From assembly GCA_947383005.1 (NCBI GenBank), contig CANDBT010000004.1, positions 1 to 64,000 on the forward strand: DNA of 64,000 bases, written 5' to 3'. The notes under the pieces are model-generated. The model saw nothing but the letters and a program-made list of their open reading frames with translations. It was not told the DNA's origin and did no database searches. Source of the stretch: an uncultured bacterium. Its GTDB lineage: Bacteria > Bacillota > Clostridia > Lachnospirales > Lachnospiraceae. Both the position numbers and the translations under genes were made by a program. This document shows positions 17,327 through 25,749 of this stretch, piece by piece (positions within the stretch are counted from its first letter, which is position 1; the number at the start of each line of letters is the position of its first letter).

Positions 17327-18937
17327 ATGGGAAAATATTTAAACAGCAAGGTGCCATTTGAAGTATACAAAGAAATAGCAGGGACACGGTTCTTTGTGGA
17401 TAAATCGCTGCTCATGGAAGATATTTTAAGTGCGGCGGAGATAGACGGACAGAAATATTTATGCATTACAAGGCCCCGGAGGTTTGGAAAAAGCGTTATG
17501 GCAAACATGGTTGCCGCATTTTTGGGAAAAGCCGTTGATGCCGGAAAATTATTTGAAAGGCTGGCAATTGCCAGGAATGATCATTATAAGGCGCATTTGA
17601 ATAAACATCATGTCATTTACATTGATTTTAGCGAAGTTCCAAGGGATTGCACAAATTATGGACAGTATATTGCCCGAATACAGGATGGGATTAACCATGA
17701 TCTTGCCAGAGCCTATGACGACCTCTTGATTGACGAAACAAGAGCGACCTGGGATATTATGACGGATATTTTTCAGGAAAAAGGTGAAAAGTTCGTCTTT
17801 GTAATGGATGAGTGGGATGCAATGTTTCATATGTCCTTCATCACCCAGGAAGACAAAGAGGCATATCTGCTGTTTTTGAAATCGTTATTAAAAGGAAAAG
17901 TCTATGTGGAACTGGCTTATATGACAGGAGTTCTCCCAATCACAAAATACTCTGGCGGATCGGAACTGAATATGTTTTTAGAATATGATATGGCGACAAA
18001 AAAGAAATTCAGTGAATACTTTGGGTTTTTGGATTCCGAGGTAGATAAACTGTTTGAAATATATGAAAAGGAGACGGATGAACCGGCGATTACCAGAGAA
18101 GAACTGCGAATTTGGTATGATGGCTATTGTACGGCAAAAGGAAAACGGATTTATAACCCCCGGTCAGTGGTATGTGCCCTGACGGAGAATGAATTGTCTA
18201 ATTATTGGACCAGTTCGGGGCCTTATGACGAGATCTTTTACTATATCCGTAATAATATCCAGGATGTAAGGGATGATATTGTCCTGATGGTATCAGGAGA
18301 ACCAGTTTCGATTGCCCTTCAAGGTTATGCTGTCACAGGAACGGAACTGAAAACAAAAAATCAGATTTATTCGGCCATGGTGGTTTACGGGCTTTTAACT
18401 TATGAGAATAAAATGGTTTTTGTCCCAAATAAAGAATTGATGGATAAGTATAATGAACTCCTTCTGAATAATGACAGCCTGGGATATGTTTACAATCTAG
18501 CCAGGGAATCGGAACGGATGCTGGCTGCTACGCTGGCGGGAGACACAGATACGATGGCGGCTGTCCTTGAATTTGCCCATAATACCGAGTCACCGGTCTT
18601 CTCTTATAATAGCGAAATTGAACTGGCAGCCGTGATTAATCTTGTATATCTTGCAGCACGGGACAGATACCGTGTGGAACGGGAGGATAAGGCAGGAAAA
18701 GGGTATGTGGATTTTATCTTTTATCCAGAGGTAAAGAGTTCGGATGCCATAATTTTAGAATTGAAAGCAGGAAGTACACCTTCAAAAGCAATCCAGCAGA
18801 TTAAGGATAAGAATTATGTGCTGCGGCTGAGGGGAAAGCTGGGGGAGGAACCTAAATATACAGGGAGAGTCCTGGCGGTCGGGATCAGCTATAACAAAAG
18901 GACGAAGAAACATTCTTGCAAGGTGGAAGCGCTGTAG
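17327..18937 (+). CDS. AAA-ATPase-like protein with C-terminal PD-(D/E)XK nuclease-like domain
   Basis: The start is ATG 17327, with GGGAAAGGAA at 17310-17319; a TTG at 17300 is in frame but lacks a good site. The 536-residue product belongs to the AAA-ATPase_like (PF09820) plus PDDEXK_9 family. The front has the diagnostic VPFEVYKEIAG and FVDKS, then the Walker A-like RPRRFGKSVMANM near residue 50. A Walker B-like FVFVMDEWDAMF lies near residue 158, and the C-terminal nuclease-like core is YVDFIFYP plus IILELKAG near residue 476. These proteins are highly expanded in gut Firmicutes and Bacteroidetes and their biological role is unclear. Here it separates two closely related kinases, which suggests insertion into, or duplication around, it. 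Confidence 0.87.
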   Translation: MGKYLNSKVPFEVYKEIAGTRFFVDKSLLMEDILSAAEIDGQKYLCITRPRRFGKSVMANMVAAFLGKAVDAGKLFERLAIARNDHYKAHLNKHHVIYIDFSEVPRDCTNYGQYIARIQDGINHDLARAYDDLLIDETRATWDIMTDIFQEKGEKFVFVMDEWDAMFHMSFITQEDKEAYLLFLKSLLKGKVYVELAYMTGVLPITKYSGGSELNMFLEYDMATKKKFSEYFGFLDSEVDKLFEIYEKETDEPAITREELRIWYDGYCTAKGKRIYNPRSVVCALTENELSNYWTSSGPYDEIFYYIRNNIQDVRDDIVLMVSGEPVSIALQGYAVTGTELKTKNQIYSAMVVYGLLTYENKMVFVPNKELMDKYNELLLNNDSLGYVYNLARESERMLAATLAGDTDTMAAVLEFAHNTESPVFSYNSEIELAAVINLVYLAARDRYRVEREDKAGKGYVDFIFYPEVKSSDAIILELKAGSTPSKAIQQIKDKNYVLRLRGKLGEEPKYTGRVLAVGISYNKRTKKHSCKVEAL

Positions 18938-18967
18938 AGGATTCTAGGATATGGTGGGGGACAGGAG

Positions 18968-21244
18968 ATGGAACTGAATTTGTGTATGGGATGTATGAGG
19001 GAAGCCGGGAATCAGGAAATCTGCCCTTACTGCGGATTCTCAAGGAACGGATATAGGCAGAATTCCTATTCCCTTCCGCTGGAAACGATTTTGGCCGGCA
19101 AGTACCTGGTTGGCAGGGTAATCGGGGAAGGCGGATTTGGGATTACCTATGTCGGGTATGATTTGGCGCAGAAGGTGAAAATTGCCATAAAAGAATTTTA
19201 CGTCCGGGAATTGGCTGTCCGGGATATTCACACCCCCAGCGGGCTGGCGGTAACGGCAAGTTCCCAAGGCACGGTTTTTCAGCAGGAAAAGAGAAAATTC
19301 CTGGAGGAAGCCCAGCGCCTGGCCAGATTTTGGGGACTTGCGGGAATTGTGGAGGTAAGGGATTTTTTCCAGGAAAACGGGACGGCTTACATTATTATGG
19401 AGTTTGTGGAGGGTCAGACGTTTCAGCAGGTGATAGACAGGCAGGGAGGACGCGTACCCCCCGGGCAGGTGCTGGAAATGATGAGGCCGGTTATGGAATC
19501 CCTGGAAAAAGTACATCAGGCCGGGCTGATCCACCGGGATATCAGCCCGGATAATATTATGATAACGCCGGACATGAAGGGAAAGCTCATCGACTTCGGC
19601 GCCGCCAGGAATTTTATCCAGAGGGCGCAAAACATGTCCGTGATTTTAAAGCCCCATTATGCCCCGCTGGAACAGTACAGCAGCAATGGAAGGCAGGGCC
19701 CGTGGACGGACGTCTATGGCTTGTGCGCCACAATGTACCGGGCGATTACCGGATGTCTGCCGAATTTAGCCACGGACCGCCAGGAACGGGACTTCTTAAG
19801 ATATCCTTCGGAACTGGGAATTAAGATGCCGGAAAACCAGGAAGCGGCGTTGATGAGGGGGTTATCCCTGCCTGCCAGAGAACGGTTCCAGTCGATGGGA
19901 GAGCTGATGAGAGCCTTGTATTCCTCGCAATTAGGTTTGGATTCCGGGAAAATGAAGGCTGGCCGGGCGGAGCACGGATTCGAGGTTGTGGCGGAAGCTG
20001 GCCGGGCGGAGCGCGGATTCAGGGCCGGGGCGAAGGCTGGCCGGGTGGAACGCAGATTTTCGTGGGTGGGGACGGAGAAGGAACCGAGGAACACACAGCC
20101 AGGGCGGAGCGGGGAGCAGTTTCCGGGAAAAGAGATTATCGGGTTGGGGCTTTTGTGCGGATGCGTGATAGTGGCACTTTTGCGTGCGCCATTTCCTTTT
20201 CCCTGGAGAGAAAGGGAGAATGGAGATACATCTGCCCTTCCGGGAGAAGTGGTTTCTGTGGGAAACGGGGATGCTTCTCCGCTTTATGGGGAGGAACCGG
20301 AGGGAAATATCCTGATGGAAGATTACGCCGAGCCCAACGATGGAAACATGGTGGATTATTACTTTAAGCGCCACGATAAAAATAAGATGGTTTTAGGAAG
20401 TGATATTTACAGGGAAATGGTTTCCAGCATCCATTTCCTGCCCAGTTTGGCAGACGTGCCGGATGATAGCTGGGATGTATCAGCCGCCGGGGACGGGAGA
20501 GTTATGGCCTGGGTTGAACCTGATGGCGATAAATACAATTTATATATAGCCGGGGAAGGCGGGGTCTGCGCCAACGAGAACAGCAGGGGGATTTTTGCCC
20601 ATTATACGGAAATGACGGAGATTGATTTTGGGTCGTGTTTTGACACTTCCCAGGTGAAAGACATGAGCGCGATGTTCAGCGGCTGTGAAAGCCTGGCTGA
20701 ACTGGATTTAAGCAGTTTTGACACCCGGCAGGTGACGGATATGAGCCTCATGTTTGAGGGCTGCCATAATTTGGCGCAACTGGATGTCACCCATTTTGAC
20801 ACCTCGCAGGTGGCAAATATGTTCGGTATGTTTACTAATTGCGTTAGTTTAACGCAATTGGACGTCACCCATTTTGATACCTCGCAGGTAACGGATATGA
20901 GCAGCATGTTTAATGGGTGCGCTGGTTTGGTGCAATTGGATGTCACCCATTTTGATACTTCCCAGGTAACGGATATGGGCAGCATGTTTAGTGGAAATTC
21001 TGGTTTGACGCAACTGGATATCGCTCATTTTGATACTTCCCAGGTGGCGAATATGCATGGCATGTTTGAAGAGTGCAGCAGTTTAACGCGGCTGGATGTC
21101 ACTCAATTTAATACCTCCCAGGTGACGAATATGAATTCCATGTTTAGGGGATGCAGCGCTTTGACAGAACTGGATACCAGCGGTTTCGATAAAACGAAAG
21201 TGGAAGATGACGGGCAGATGATGGAAGGGACCATTTGGGAGTAG
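18968..21244 (+). CDS. receptor-like Ser/Thr protein kinase with DUF285 ectodomain, copy 2
   Basis: This 758-residue paralogue of the kinase 4 kb upstream begins MELNLCMGCM behind GACAGGAG. It keeps all parts: CMGCM/CPYCGF ribbon, IGEGGFGITYVG, IAIKEFY, HRDISPDN, IDFGAARNF, a membrane segment around residues 390-412 (IIGLGLLCGCVIVALL) and C-terminal DUF285 repeats. The kinase core and the last repeat are nearly identical to copy 1. The juxtamembrane linker is different, with three near-copies of an AGRAERGF-like unit, and there are about seven full DUF285 units instead of eight. The catalytic residues are intact, so it should be active. Divergent linker and repeats with constant kinase ends suggest the two sense different ligands but signal alike, or exchange sequence by gene conversion. 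Confidence 0.88.
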   Translation: MELNLCMGCMREAGNQEICPYCGFSRNGYRQNSYSLPLETILAGKYLVGRVIGEGGFGITYVGYDLAQKVKIAIKEFYVRELAVRDIHTPSGLAVTASSQGTVFQQEKRKFLEEAQRLARFWGLAGIVEVRDFFQENGTAYIIMEFVEGQTFQQVIDRQGGRVPPGQVLEMMRPVMESLEKVHQAGLIHRDISPDNIMITPDMKGKLIDFGAARNFIQRAQNMSVILKPHYAPLEQYSSNGRQGPWTDVYGLCATMYRAITGCLPNLATDRQERDFLRYPSELGIKMPENQEAALMRGLSLPARERFQSMGELMRALYSSQLGLDSGKMKAGRAEHGFEVVAEAGRAERGFRAGAKAGRVERRFSWVGTEKEPRNTQPGRSGEQFPGKEIIGLGLLCGCVIVALLRAPFPFPWRERENGDTSALPGEVVSVGNGDASPLYGEEPEGNILMEDYAEPNDGNMVDYYFKRHDKNKMVLGSDIYREMVSSIHFLPSLADVPDDSWDVSAAGDGRVMAWVEPDGDKYNLYIAGEGGVCANENSRGIFAHYTEMTEIDFGSCFDTSQVKDMSAMFSGCESLAELDLSSFDTRQVTDMSLMFEGCHNLAQLDVTHFDTSQVANMFGMFTNCVSLTQLDVTHFDTSQVTDMSSMFNGCAGLVQLDVTHFDTSQVTDMGSMFSGNSGLTQLDIAHFDTSQVANMHGMFEECSSLTRLDVTQFNTSQVTNMNSMFRGCSALTELDTSGFDKTKVEDDGQMMEGTIWE
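20638..21200 (+). repeat. tandem 72-bp repeats encoding DUF285 units, copy 2
   Basis: About seven 72-bp units of the same family as at 16567-17200, at the end of the second kinase gene. Individual units carry VANM in place of VTDM. The final unit and the FDKTKVEDD tail match copy 1 almost exactly. Confidence 0.78.
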
Positions 21245-21252
21245 GTGGGAGT

Positions 21253-21288
21253 AAGCCATGGACAAAAGGATCAGTCCAATGGCTTTTG
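21253..21288. terminator. candidate bidirectional terminator between kinase 2 and yitT
   Basis: AAGCCATGGAC pairs with GTCC-A-ATGGCTT around a 10-base AAAAGGATCA loop, with a T run on the + strand side. It lies between two convergent genes and overlaps the last codons of the YitT gene. The stem has one bulge, hence moderate confidence. Confidence 0.5.
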
Positions 21289-22119
21289 GTAAAACGGCCC
21301 TACAAATGTCTCTGTAGGCAGCACATTAACAATAACTGCCGGATCGACACGTTTCAGATGAAATAAAATATCCTGGACTTCATAGGTAGAGACTACCGTA
21401 TGCAACAGGCTCATGGGCTGGCTGCTGTATCCGCCGTAGCCCTCTACTACGGAAATGCCGTGTTTGCAGGAATTTACGTATTCTTTGATCACTTCTTTAG
21501 GTTTTTGCGTGGTGATTTGCAGCGTTACCCGTTTGAAGCGATGATAGAAGCTGTCGATCGTCCTGGTGGCGATAAATTGGAAGAGGATGGAATACCCGGC
21601 ATATTCCCAGCCGAACAGCGCACCGAAAATACAGAGCAGCCCGCAGTTAAAAACGAATACATACTGCCAGATAGATTTGCCGATTCGGTTGGATACATAC
21701 AGGGCGATAAAATCCATGCCGGCTGTAGAGGCATTGCCTTTGAGGGCGATAGATATGGCCAGCCCATATAAAAAACCGCCGAAACAGATATTTAACAGGA
21801 CGTCATCAAACAGAGGCTCGCTTTTTAATACCTGCAGGAAGATACTGGATAAGACTACCTGTACCATGGAAAAGATGACAAATTTTTTTCCAATATGGCG
21901 ATAGCAGAACAAAGCCACAGGAATATTTAAAAGCACCATGCCAAGCGAAGTGGAAAAGTGAATCCCCACCAATCCTGCGATTCGTGATAATAAAGAAGCG
22001 ATGCCCGTAAAGCCGCTGGGAAGCAGTTCTACCGGCTCTAAAAATGTGTTCATGGAAAATGCCTGTAAAAACGCAGAGGCGATTACCGCGATAATCATGA
22101 TCAGATATCTTTTTTTCAT
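21271..22119 (-). CDS. YitT family membrane protein (DUF161 + DUF2179)
   Basis: The 282-residue product begins MKKRYLIMIIAVIASAFLQA and has about five to six membrane segments: LLPSGFTGIASLLSRIAGL, GMVLLNIPVALF, FSMVQVVLSSIFLQV, LLNICFGGFLYGLAISIA and YVFVFNCGLLCIFGALFG. The family signature GNASTAGMDFIALY follows the fourth. The C-terminal 90 residues are the soluble DUF2179 domain (TLQITTQKPKEV, VSTYEV). YitT proteins are inner-membrane proteins of unproven transport function. It is the only intact gene on the minus strand, convergent with the second kinase. A perfect ATATCAT/ATGATAT palindrome lies about 40 bases upstream of its start. Confidence 0.88.
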   Translation of the reverse strand: MKKRYLIMIIAVIASAFLQAFSMNTFLEPVELLPSGFTGIASLLSRIAGLVGIHFSTSLGMVLLNIPVALFCYRHIGKKFVIFSMVQVVLSSIFLQVLKSEPLFDDVLLNICFGGFLYGLAISIALKGNASTAGMDFIALYVSNRIGKSIWQYVFVFNCGLLCIFGALFGWEYAGYSILFQFIATRTIDSFYHRFKRVTLQITTQKPKEVIKEYVNSCKHGISVVEGYGGYSSQPMSLLHTVVSTYEVQDILFHLKRVDPAVIVNVLPTETFVGPFYQKPLD

Positions 22120-22158
22120 GGCTGTCCCTTTCTCGTCTAAATCATTTCTTTTGTTAAT

Positions 22159-22225
22159 ATATCATGTTATGATATTTTTCTCAACGGCTAATCTTGCTTT
22201 TTTATATACCTGTTTTTAGCCGTTG
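22159..22225. promoter_or_regulatory. two palindromes in the yitT-integrase divergent intergenic region
   Basis: ATATCAT-GTT-ATGATAT (22159-22175) is a perfect 7-bp dyad. CAACGGCTAA (22182-22191) and TTAGCCGTTG (22216-22225) form a perfect 10-bp inverted repeat with a 24-base A+T-rich spacer. They lie between divergent promoters and could be operators or recombinase-binding arms. No T run marks them as terminators. Confidence 0.45.
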
Positions 22226-22261
22226 TTGTCCCAAATATAGATAAGTGATGATTGTCTCTCT

Positions 22262-22293
22262 CTTTGCTATGATAAACGTATCAAATAGCAAAG
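22262..22293 (+). promoter_or_regulatory. operator-like inverted repeat over a candidate extended -10 box before the integrase gene
   Basis: CTTTGCTAT at 22262-22270 and ATAGCAAAG at 22285-22293 are a perfect 9-bp inverted repeat, with inner GATA/TATC extending it. The left arm contains TGCTATGAT, an extended -10 match, and the right arm enters the ribosome binding site AAAGGAG of the recombinase gene. Protein binding or RNA folding here could control recombinase expression. Confidence 0.45.
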
Positions 22294-22303
22294 GAGAAAA
22301 ATT

Positions 22304-23284
22304 ATGGCAAAAAGGAAACAGCAATTAACTTTATCGGCGGGCTGCACATTTTCCCAGTTATGCGGATTGTGGATGGAATCAATCGATCATCAGGTAAAAC
22401 CGAGTACATATGCTTTATACAGGACGATGGTTGAGAAGCATATTTTGCCGGATTTGGGCGGATGTTTGGTGGAGGATTTCGATAACGAGATCCTGAAGCA
22501 ATTTTTGTGGGATAAACAGAATCAGGAATTATCGGGAAATACGCTGCGGCTGCTTGTGTTTCTGCTAAAAGGAATCATAAGCGTTGGGGCGGAAAATGGG
22601 ATTGATACGGCGGAGCGGCTCCGGTATTTTATTCCTAAAGGGAAAAAATCTTATACAAAAATGTTTGACCAGGAAAATTCGGAAAAGCTGCTTCACTATT
22701 TAGAGAATTCCCCGAAAATTTTTGACATCGGTTTGCTGATTTCCATTTGTACGGGGATCCGTGTCGGCGAGTTGTGCGGGCTTCAATGGAGGGATGTGGA
22801 TTGGGCAGGAGGAACGCTTCAAATCAATCGTACAGTTTCCCGGATACGAAATCCTAATGCGGACACTAAATCGGAAAGGGGGCAGGAAAAAGACGGACAC
22901 GAGAACCGGGCAAGAACCATCGTTTATATAGGAACGCCAAAAACAGGAACTTCAATCCGGGAAATACCACTTCCGGATTTTCTTTTATCAAAATTGCAGG
23001 AACGAAGAAGAGAAGAGGATTTTTATATCCTGACTGGGACGACAAAATGTATGGAACCCAGAGGGGTTCAGCGGAAATTCAAGACGATTTTAAGAAAATG
23101 CAGTATTCCGGATATTAATATCCATGCGTTGAGGCATGCTTTTGCATCGAAATGGATACAAAATGGATTTGACAGCAAAGCCTTATCGGAAATTCTTGGG
23201 CATTCTTCCATTAAAATTACGATGGATATTTATGTCCACAGCAACATGCAGCAAAAAAAATCCTATATAAACCGTATGTTGTAA
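22304..23284 (+). CDS. tyrosine recombinase / phage-type integrase
   Basis: The 326-residue product has an N-terminal SAM-like DNA-binding domain (WMESIDHQVKPSTYALY through SGNTLRLLVFLLKGII). The catalytic domain has the first Arg in ICTGIRVGELCGLQW near residue 151, HALRHAFA (His-x-x-Arg) near 273, LGHSSIKIT and the nucleophile in MDIYVH near 308. All catalytic residues are present, so it should be active. It is not next to a tRNA gene or phage genes. Recombinases of this kind in Clostridia capsule loci often invert promoters, or mark an integrated element. Palindromes lie on both sides, in the upstream leader and 50 bases after the stop. Confidence 0.88.
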   Translation: MAKRKQQLTLSAGCTFSQLCGLWMESIDHQVKPSTYALYRTMVEKHILPDLGGCLVEDFDNEILKQFLWDKQNQELSGNTLRLLVFLLKGIISVGAENGIDTAERLRYFIPKGKKSYTKMFDQENSEKLLHYLENSPKIFDIGLLISICTGIRVGELCGLQWRDVDWAGGTLQINRTVSRIRNPNADTKSERGQEKDGHENRARTIVYIGTPKTGTSIREIPLPDFLLSKLQERRREEDFYILTGTTKCMEPRGVQRKFKTILRKCSIPDINIHALRHAFASKWIQNGFDSKALSEILGHSSIKITMDIYVHSNMQQKKSYINRML

Positions 23285-23322
23285 GAAAAGGCGGCGGGAG
23301 TATTGAAAGGCAGGCGTTTCTG

Positions 23323-23375
23323 TGGTATCCTTTTATAAGCCATGTATGCCATACATGGCTTATAAACTTGGTATC
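23323..23375. repeat. perfect 17-bp-arm palindrome flanked by 7-bp direct repeats
   Basis: TTATAAGCCATGTATG at 23333-23348 pairs perfectly with 23350-23365 around a single base, and one more T/A pair extends it to 23332/23366. TGGTATC occurs directly on both sides, at 23323-23329 and 23369-23375. There is no T tract in either direction, so it is unlikely to be a terminator. Its place just after the recombinase gene fits a recombination core site or a regulator-binding site. Confidence 0.6.
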
Positions 23376-23425
23376 AGCATCATCAACTGCTGCGATTTTA
23401 CAAGTTTTAGGAGAAACGGGAGAAA

Positions 23426-24865
23426 ATGAATATCCGTATAGAAGATAAATTCAATAAGATTATCGATCATTATATTCTTGCCTGCCTGTTTTTAAGCCTG
23501 ATTATGCTTACATGGGCAGGAGTGGGGGATGCGGCTGGGGTAAGTATTCTGGGGCTGATATTGTGTATGCTGGGAATGATGCAGCCATCCGCACAGGCAG
23601 ATGTGCGGATCTTAGGGGCATTGATCGTGTATAGTTTGCTGGGAATGGTTTCTGCCTGTGCAGCTTTCGGCTTCCCTGCCGGAGGTTATGCGTCTACACA
23701 TATGATATTTCCGGCATTATATCTTTTGATGGCGGGACTAAACAAAGGGGAACAGATCCTGCTGCGGCGCTGGTGTGCATTTTGGGGAGGATCTGTGGCA
23801 GCGATTGGTGTGTTTGCCTATGTTTTTCATGCGGCAGCCGAAGGACGAGGGGGAAGGCTGGGAGAAGTTTTAGGTAACCCGAATGCACTGGGGATATTTT
23901 TGGTAATCGGATGGTTTGCCTTGATGGGGTGTATGCAAGAAGCGGATGGCAGCCAGCGGAAATTTTTGTTTTATACAGAGCCGGTTCTGCTTGCCGCTCT
24001 TGGCCTTACGCTATCAATGGGAAGTTTTGTAGCCATGGCGGCAGGGATTTTCGTGTTTCTGGCTGAGAAAAAAAAGAGATGTTCGTTTAAGGAGTTATGG
24101 TGGTATGCCTGTTCGCTTTTAGCCAGGGCCAGTCTGGGGGTGGGAACGGGTGTTCTGTTTTATCTGGCGGCTTCGCGCACGGGTCTGGCCTGGAGCTGCC
24201 TGCTGGTGCTGATAGATATGCTGATTATGGTTCCGTGCTGGAAAGATTTCTTACTGTTTTGTGAACAGTGCAAAAGAGAAACTGCCCTGATTGCTGTGTC
24301 GGGCTTCCTGGTAGCTGTCGTAGCTGTATTGATTCGCCCCAGTGCTGTAGATACCTTCGCTGAACGTCTGGAAATGATGAAAAGTGCAATTAACTATCTT
24401 GTATCCAATCCGTTTTTTGGGGTAGGCCCTTATCGCTGGCGGTTACTGGATTTGGCTGATGGCGGGATATATTTTAATACCTGGCATATCCACAACACCT
24501 TTCTTCATGTGGGGGTGGAACTGGGATGGGCTGCTATGGCAGCTTTGGCTGCAGTAGTGGTGTGGTTTTACCAGGAAAGCCCAATGTCCCTCGCCGGACG
24601 GCGCAAAAACGGAACCACGAAGAGGCATGTGGGGTATTGCGGATCTCGAAACATGGCAAAAGCAGGGTTTGCGGCATTTTTGGTTCATAATCTGATCGAT
24701 ACAAGTTTTTTTTATGTAGGGGTTACGGCTTTTGTGCTGATGACTGTGGCCAATCCGGACAAAAACAGATGGATAATAAAAGGTATTGTTTTAAAGCTGT
24801 TGTTTGGTTTTTTTATTCTTGTGTTTGTTCTTGATTTGTACAGCTATTTCATTGTATACTCGTGA
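23426..24865 (+). CDS. O-antigen ligase / polymerase-like membrane protein
   Basis: The 479-residue product has about ten to twelve membrane segments, for example YILACLFLSLIMLTWAG, ILGLILCMLGMM and ALIVYSLLGMVSACAAFG. It also carries the landmarks of the O-antigen ligase (Wzy_C) family: GEVLGNPNALGIFLVIGWF around residue 150 and, in the large outer loop, NPFFGVGPYRW followed by HIHNTFLHVGVELGW. These proteins join lipid-linked glycans to acceptors or polymerise repeat units at the outer membrane face. A second, unrelated-looking Wzy lies at 40127-41272, so this one may be the ligase. Start ATG 23426 follows GGGAGAAA. Confidence 0.8.
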   Translation: MNIRIEDKFNKIIDHYILACLFLSLIMLTWAGVGDAAGVSILGLILCMLGMMQPSAQADVRILGALIVYSLLGMVSACAAFGFPAGGYASTHMIFPALYLLMAGLNKGEQILLRRWCAFWGGSVAAIGVFAYVFHAAAEGRGGRLGEVLGNPNALGIFLVIGWFALMGCMQEADGSQRKFLFYTEPVLLAALGLTLSMGSFVAMAAGIFVFLAEKKKRCSFKELWWYACSLLARASLGVGTGVLFYLAASRTGLAWSCLLVLIDMLIMVPCWKDFLLFCEQCKRETALIAVSGFLVAVVAVLIRPSAVDTFAERLEMMKSAINYLVSNPFFGVGPYRWRLLDLADGGIYFNTWHIHNTFLHVGVELGWAAMAALAAVVVWFYQESPMSLAGRRKNGTTKRHVGYCGSRNMAKAGFAAFLVHNLIDTSFFYVGVTAFVLMTVANPDKNRWIIKGIVLKLLFGFFILVFVLDLYSYFIVYS

Positions 24866-24913
24866 GCAAGCTTATTGGCAAAAATTGGTTGCTGTTGCCG
24901 CATCTGCCGGGGC

Positions 24914-24974
24914 TTACAGTAAATTCTCATGCCTGCCATCAGGTACTGCCATGAATGAAAGGGATTTACTGTAA
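24914..24974. repeat. 11-bp inverted repeat in the ligase-amidase gap
   Basis: TTACAGTAAAT (24914-24924) and ATTTACTGTAA (24964-24974) are perfect inverted copies with a 39-base spacer that itself contains CATG-ended short repeats. The gap 24866-25029 contains nothing else I can support. It could be an operator pair or a small element. Confidence 0.4.
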
Positions 24975-25029
24975 TAACCGGAATATGTTGACAAATTACT
25001 TGGCTTGCGGTACAGCATAGGAGGCGGGA

Positions 25030-25701
25030 ATGAAAGAAGAGAAACAGGTTTTTCGCAGCGTGCGGTTGCTGCTGTTGGGTTTTGGCACAACGGCTTTGAT
25101 TGTTTTTGGCTTATGTATCGCTCACAGAAGGGTGTTGCCGGATAATGTGGGGCGCGTGTTATCTGCTGAAGAAGTTAGGGAGATATCCGCCAGGAACAGC
25201 CCTCTTATCGATTATGTTTATCTTTCACCCAATGCGGATTTTCCCAGGGGAGATGTTATCCGGAAGATTACGGTTCATCATATGGCAGGTGATCTGGCAT
25301 TGGAAGATTTAGGGTTCAATTTTGCCCAGGAAGACCGGCGGGCATCGGCCAATTACGCTATTGACAGCCAGGGGCAGGTGGCTCTTTACGTAGAGGAAAG
25401 CAACCGGGCATGGACTTCCAGCAGCAGGGACAATGACAACCAGTCAGTGACTATTGAGGTTGCTAATGATGAAATCGGCGGCGATTGGCATGTGAGTGAC
25501 AAGGCATATGAAGTACTGCTGGATTTGTGTACCGATATTTGCCGGCGCAATGGTATTGAGTCGTTGGATTTTACCGGGGACAAATCGGGAAATTTGACGC
25601 TGCATAACATGTTCAACAGCCAGACAGAATGTCCGGGGCCATATCTGCAAAGCCGGATGGAAGAGATTGCCACGGAGGTCAACCGGCGGCTGGCTAATTA
25701 A
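25030..25701 (+). CDS. membrane-anchored N-acetylmuramoyl-L-alanine amidase (Amidase_2)
   Basis: The 223-residue product begins with a cytosolic tail, a membrane segment at about residues 12-32 (LLLLGFGTTALIVFGLCIA) and an outer Amidase_2/PGRP domain. Zinc ligands are apparent: the first His in ITVHHMAGD near residue 82, a second in LTLHNMF near 190 and the Cys in TECPGPYL about ten residues later, the H-H-C set of the T7-lysozyme family. ANYAIDSQGQVALYVEE and NDNQSVTIEVAND are further family landmarks. It cleaves the lactyl-peptide bond of peptidoglycan and may clear the wall for polymer export. RBS GGAGGCGGG precedes ATG 25030. Confidence 0.88.
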   Translation: MKEEKQVFRSVRLLLLGFGTTALIVFGLCIAHRRVLPDNVGRVLSAEEVREISARNSPLIDYVYLSPNADFPRGDVIRKITVHHMAGDLALEDLGFNFAQEDRRASANYAIDSQGQVALYVEESNRAWTSSSRDNDNQSVTIEVANDEIGGDWHVSDKAYEVLLDLCTDICRRNGIESLDFTGDKSGNLTLHNMFNSQTECPGPYLQSRMEEIATEVNRRLAN

Positions 25702-25706
25702 AAGAT

Positions 25707-25718
25707 ACCCGTCTGAAC
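25707..25718 (+). repeat. 12-bp direct repeat, left copy (flanking kptA)
   Basis: ACCCGTCTGAAC at 25707-25718 recurs exactly at 26626-26637. The two copies bracket the kptA gene and the inverted-repeat element that follows it. Confidence 0.6.
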
Positions 25719-25749
25719 TGTTGCATTAAAAGGAAAGGAATAGAGAATT

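Noticed and set aside
22304-23284. Prophage or integrative element inferred from the integrase
   Set aside because: No phage, relaxase, excisionase or tRNA attachment site is seen nearby; a locus-specific recombinase fits better.
24988-25016. TTGACA, 17 bases, TACAGC as a promoter for the amidase gene
   Set aside because: The start point would fall within the ribosome binding site only a few bases before the start codon, and the -10 box is poor.
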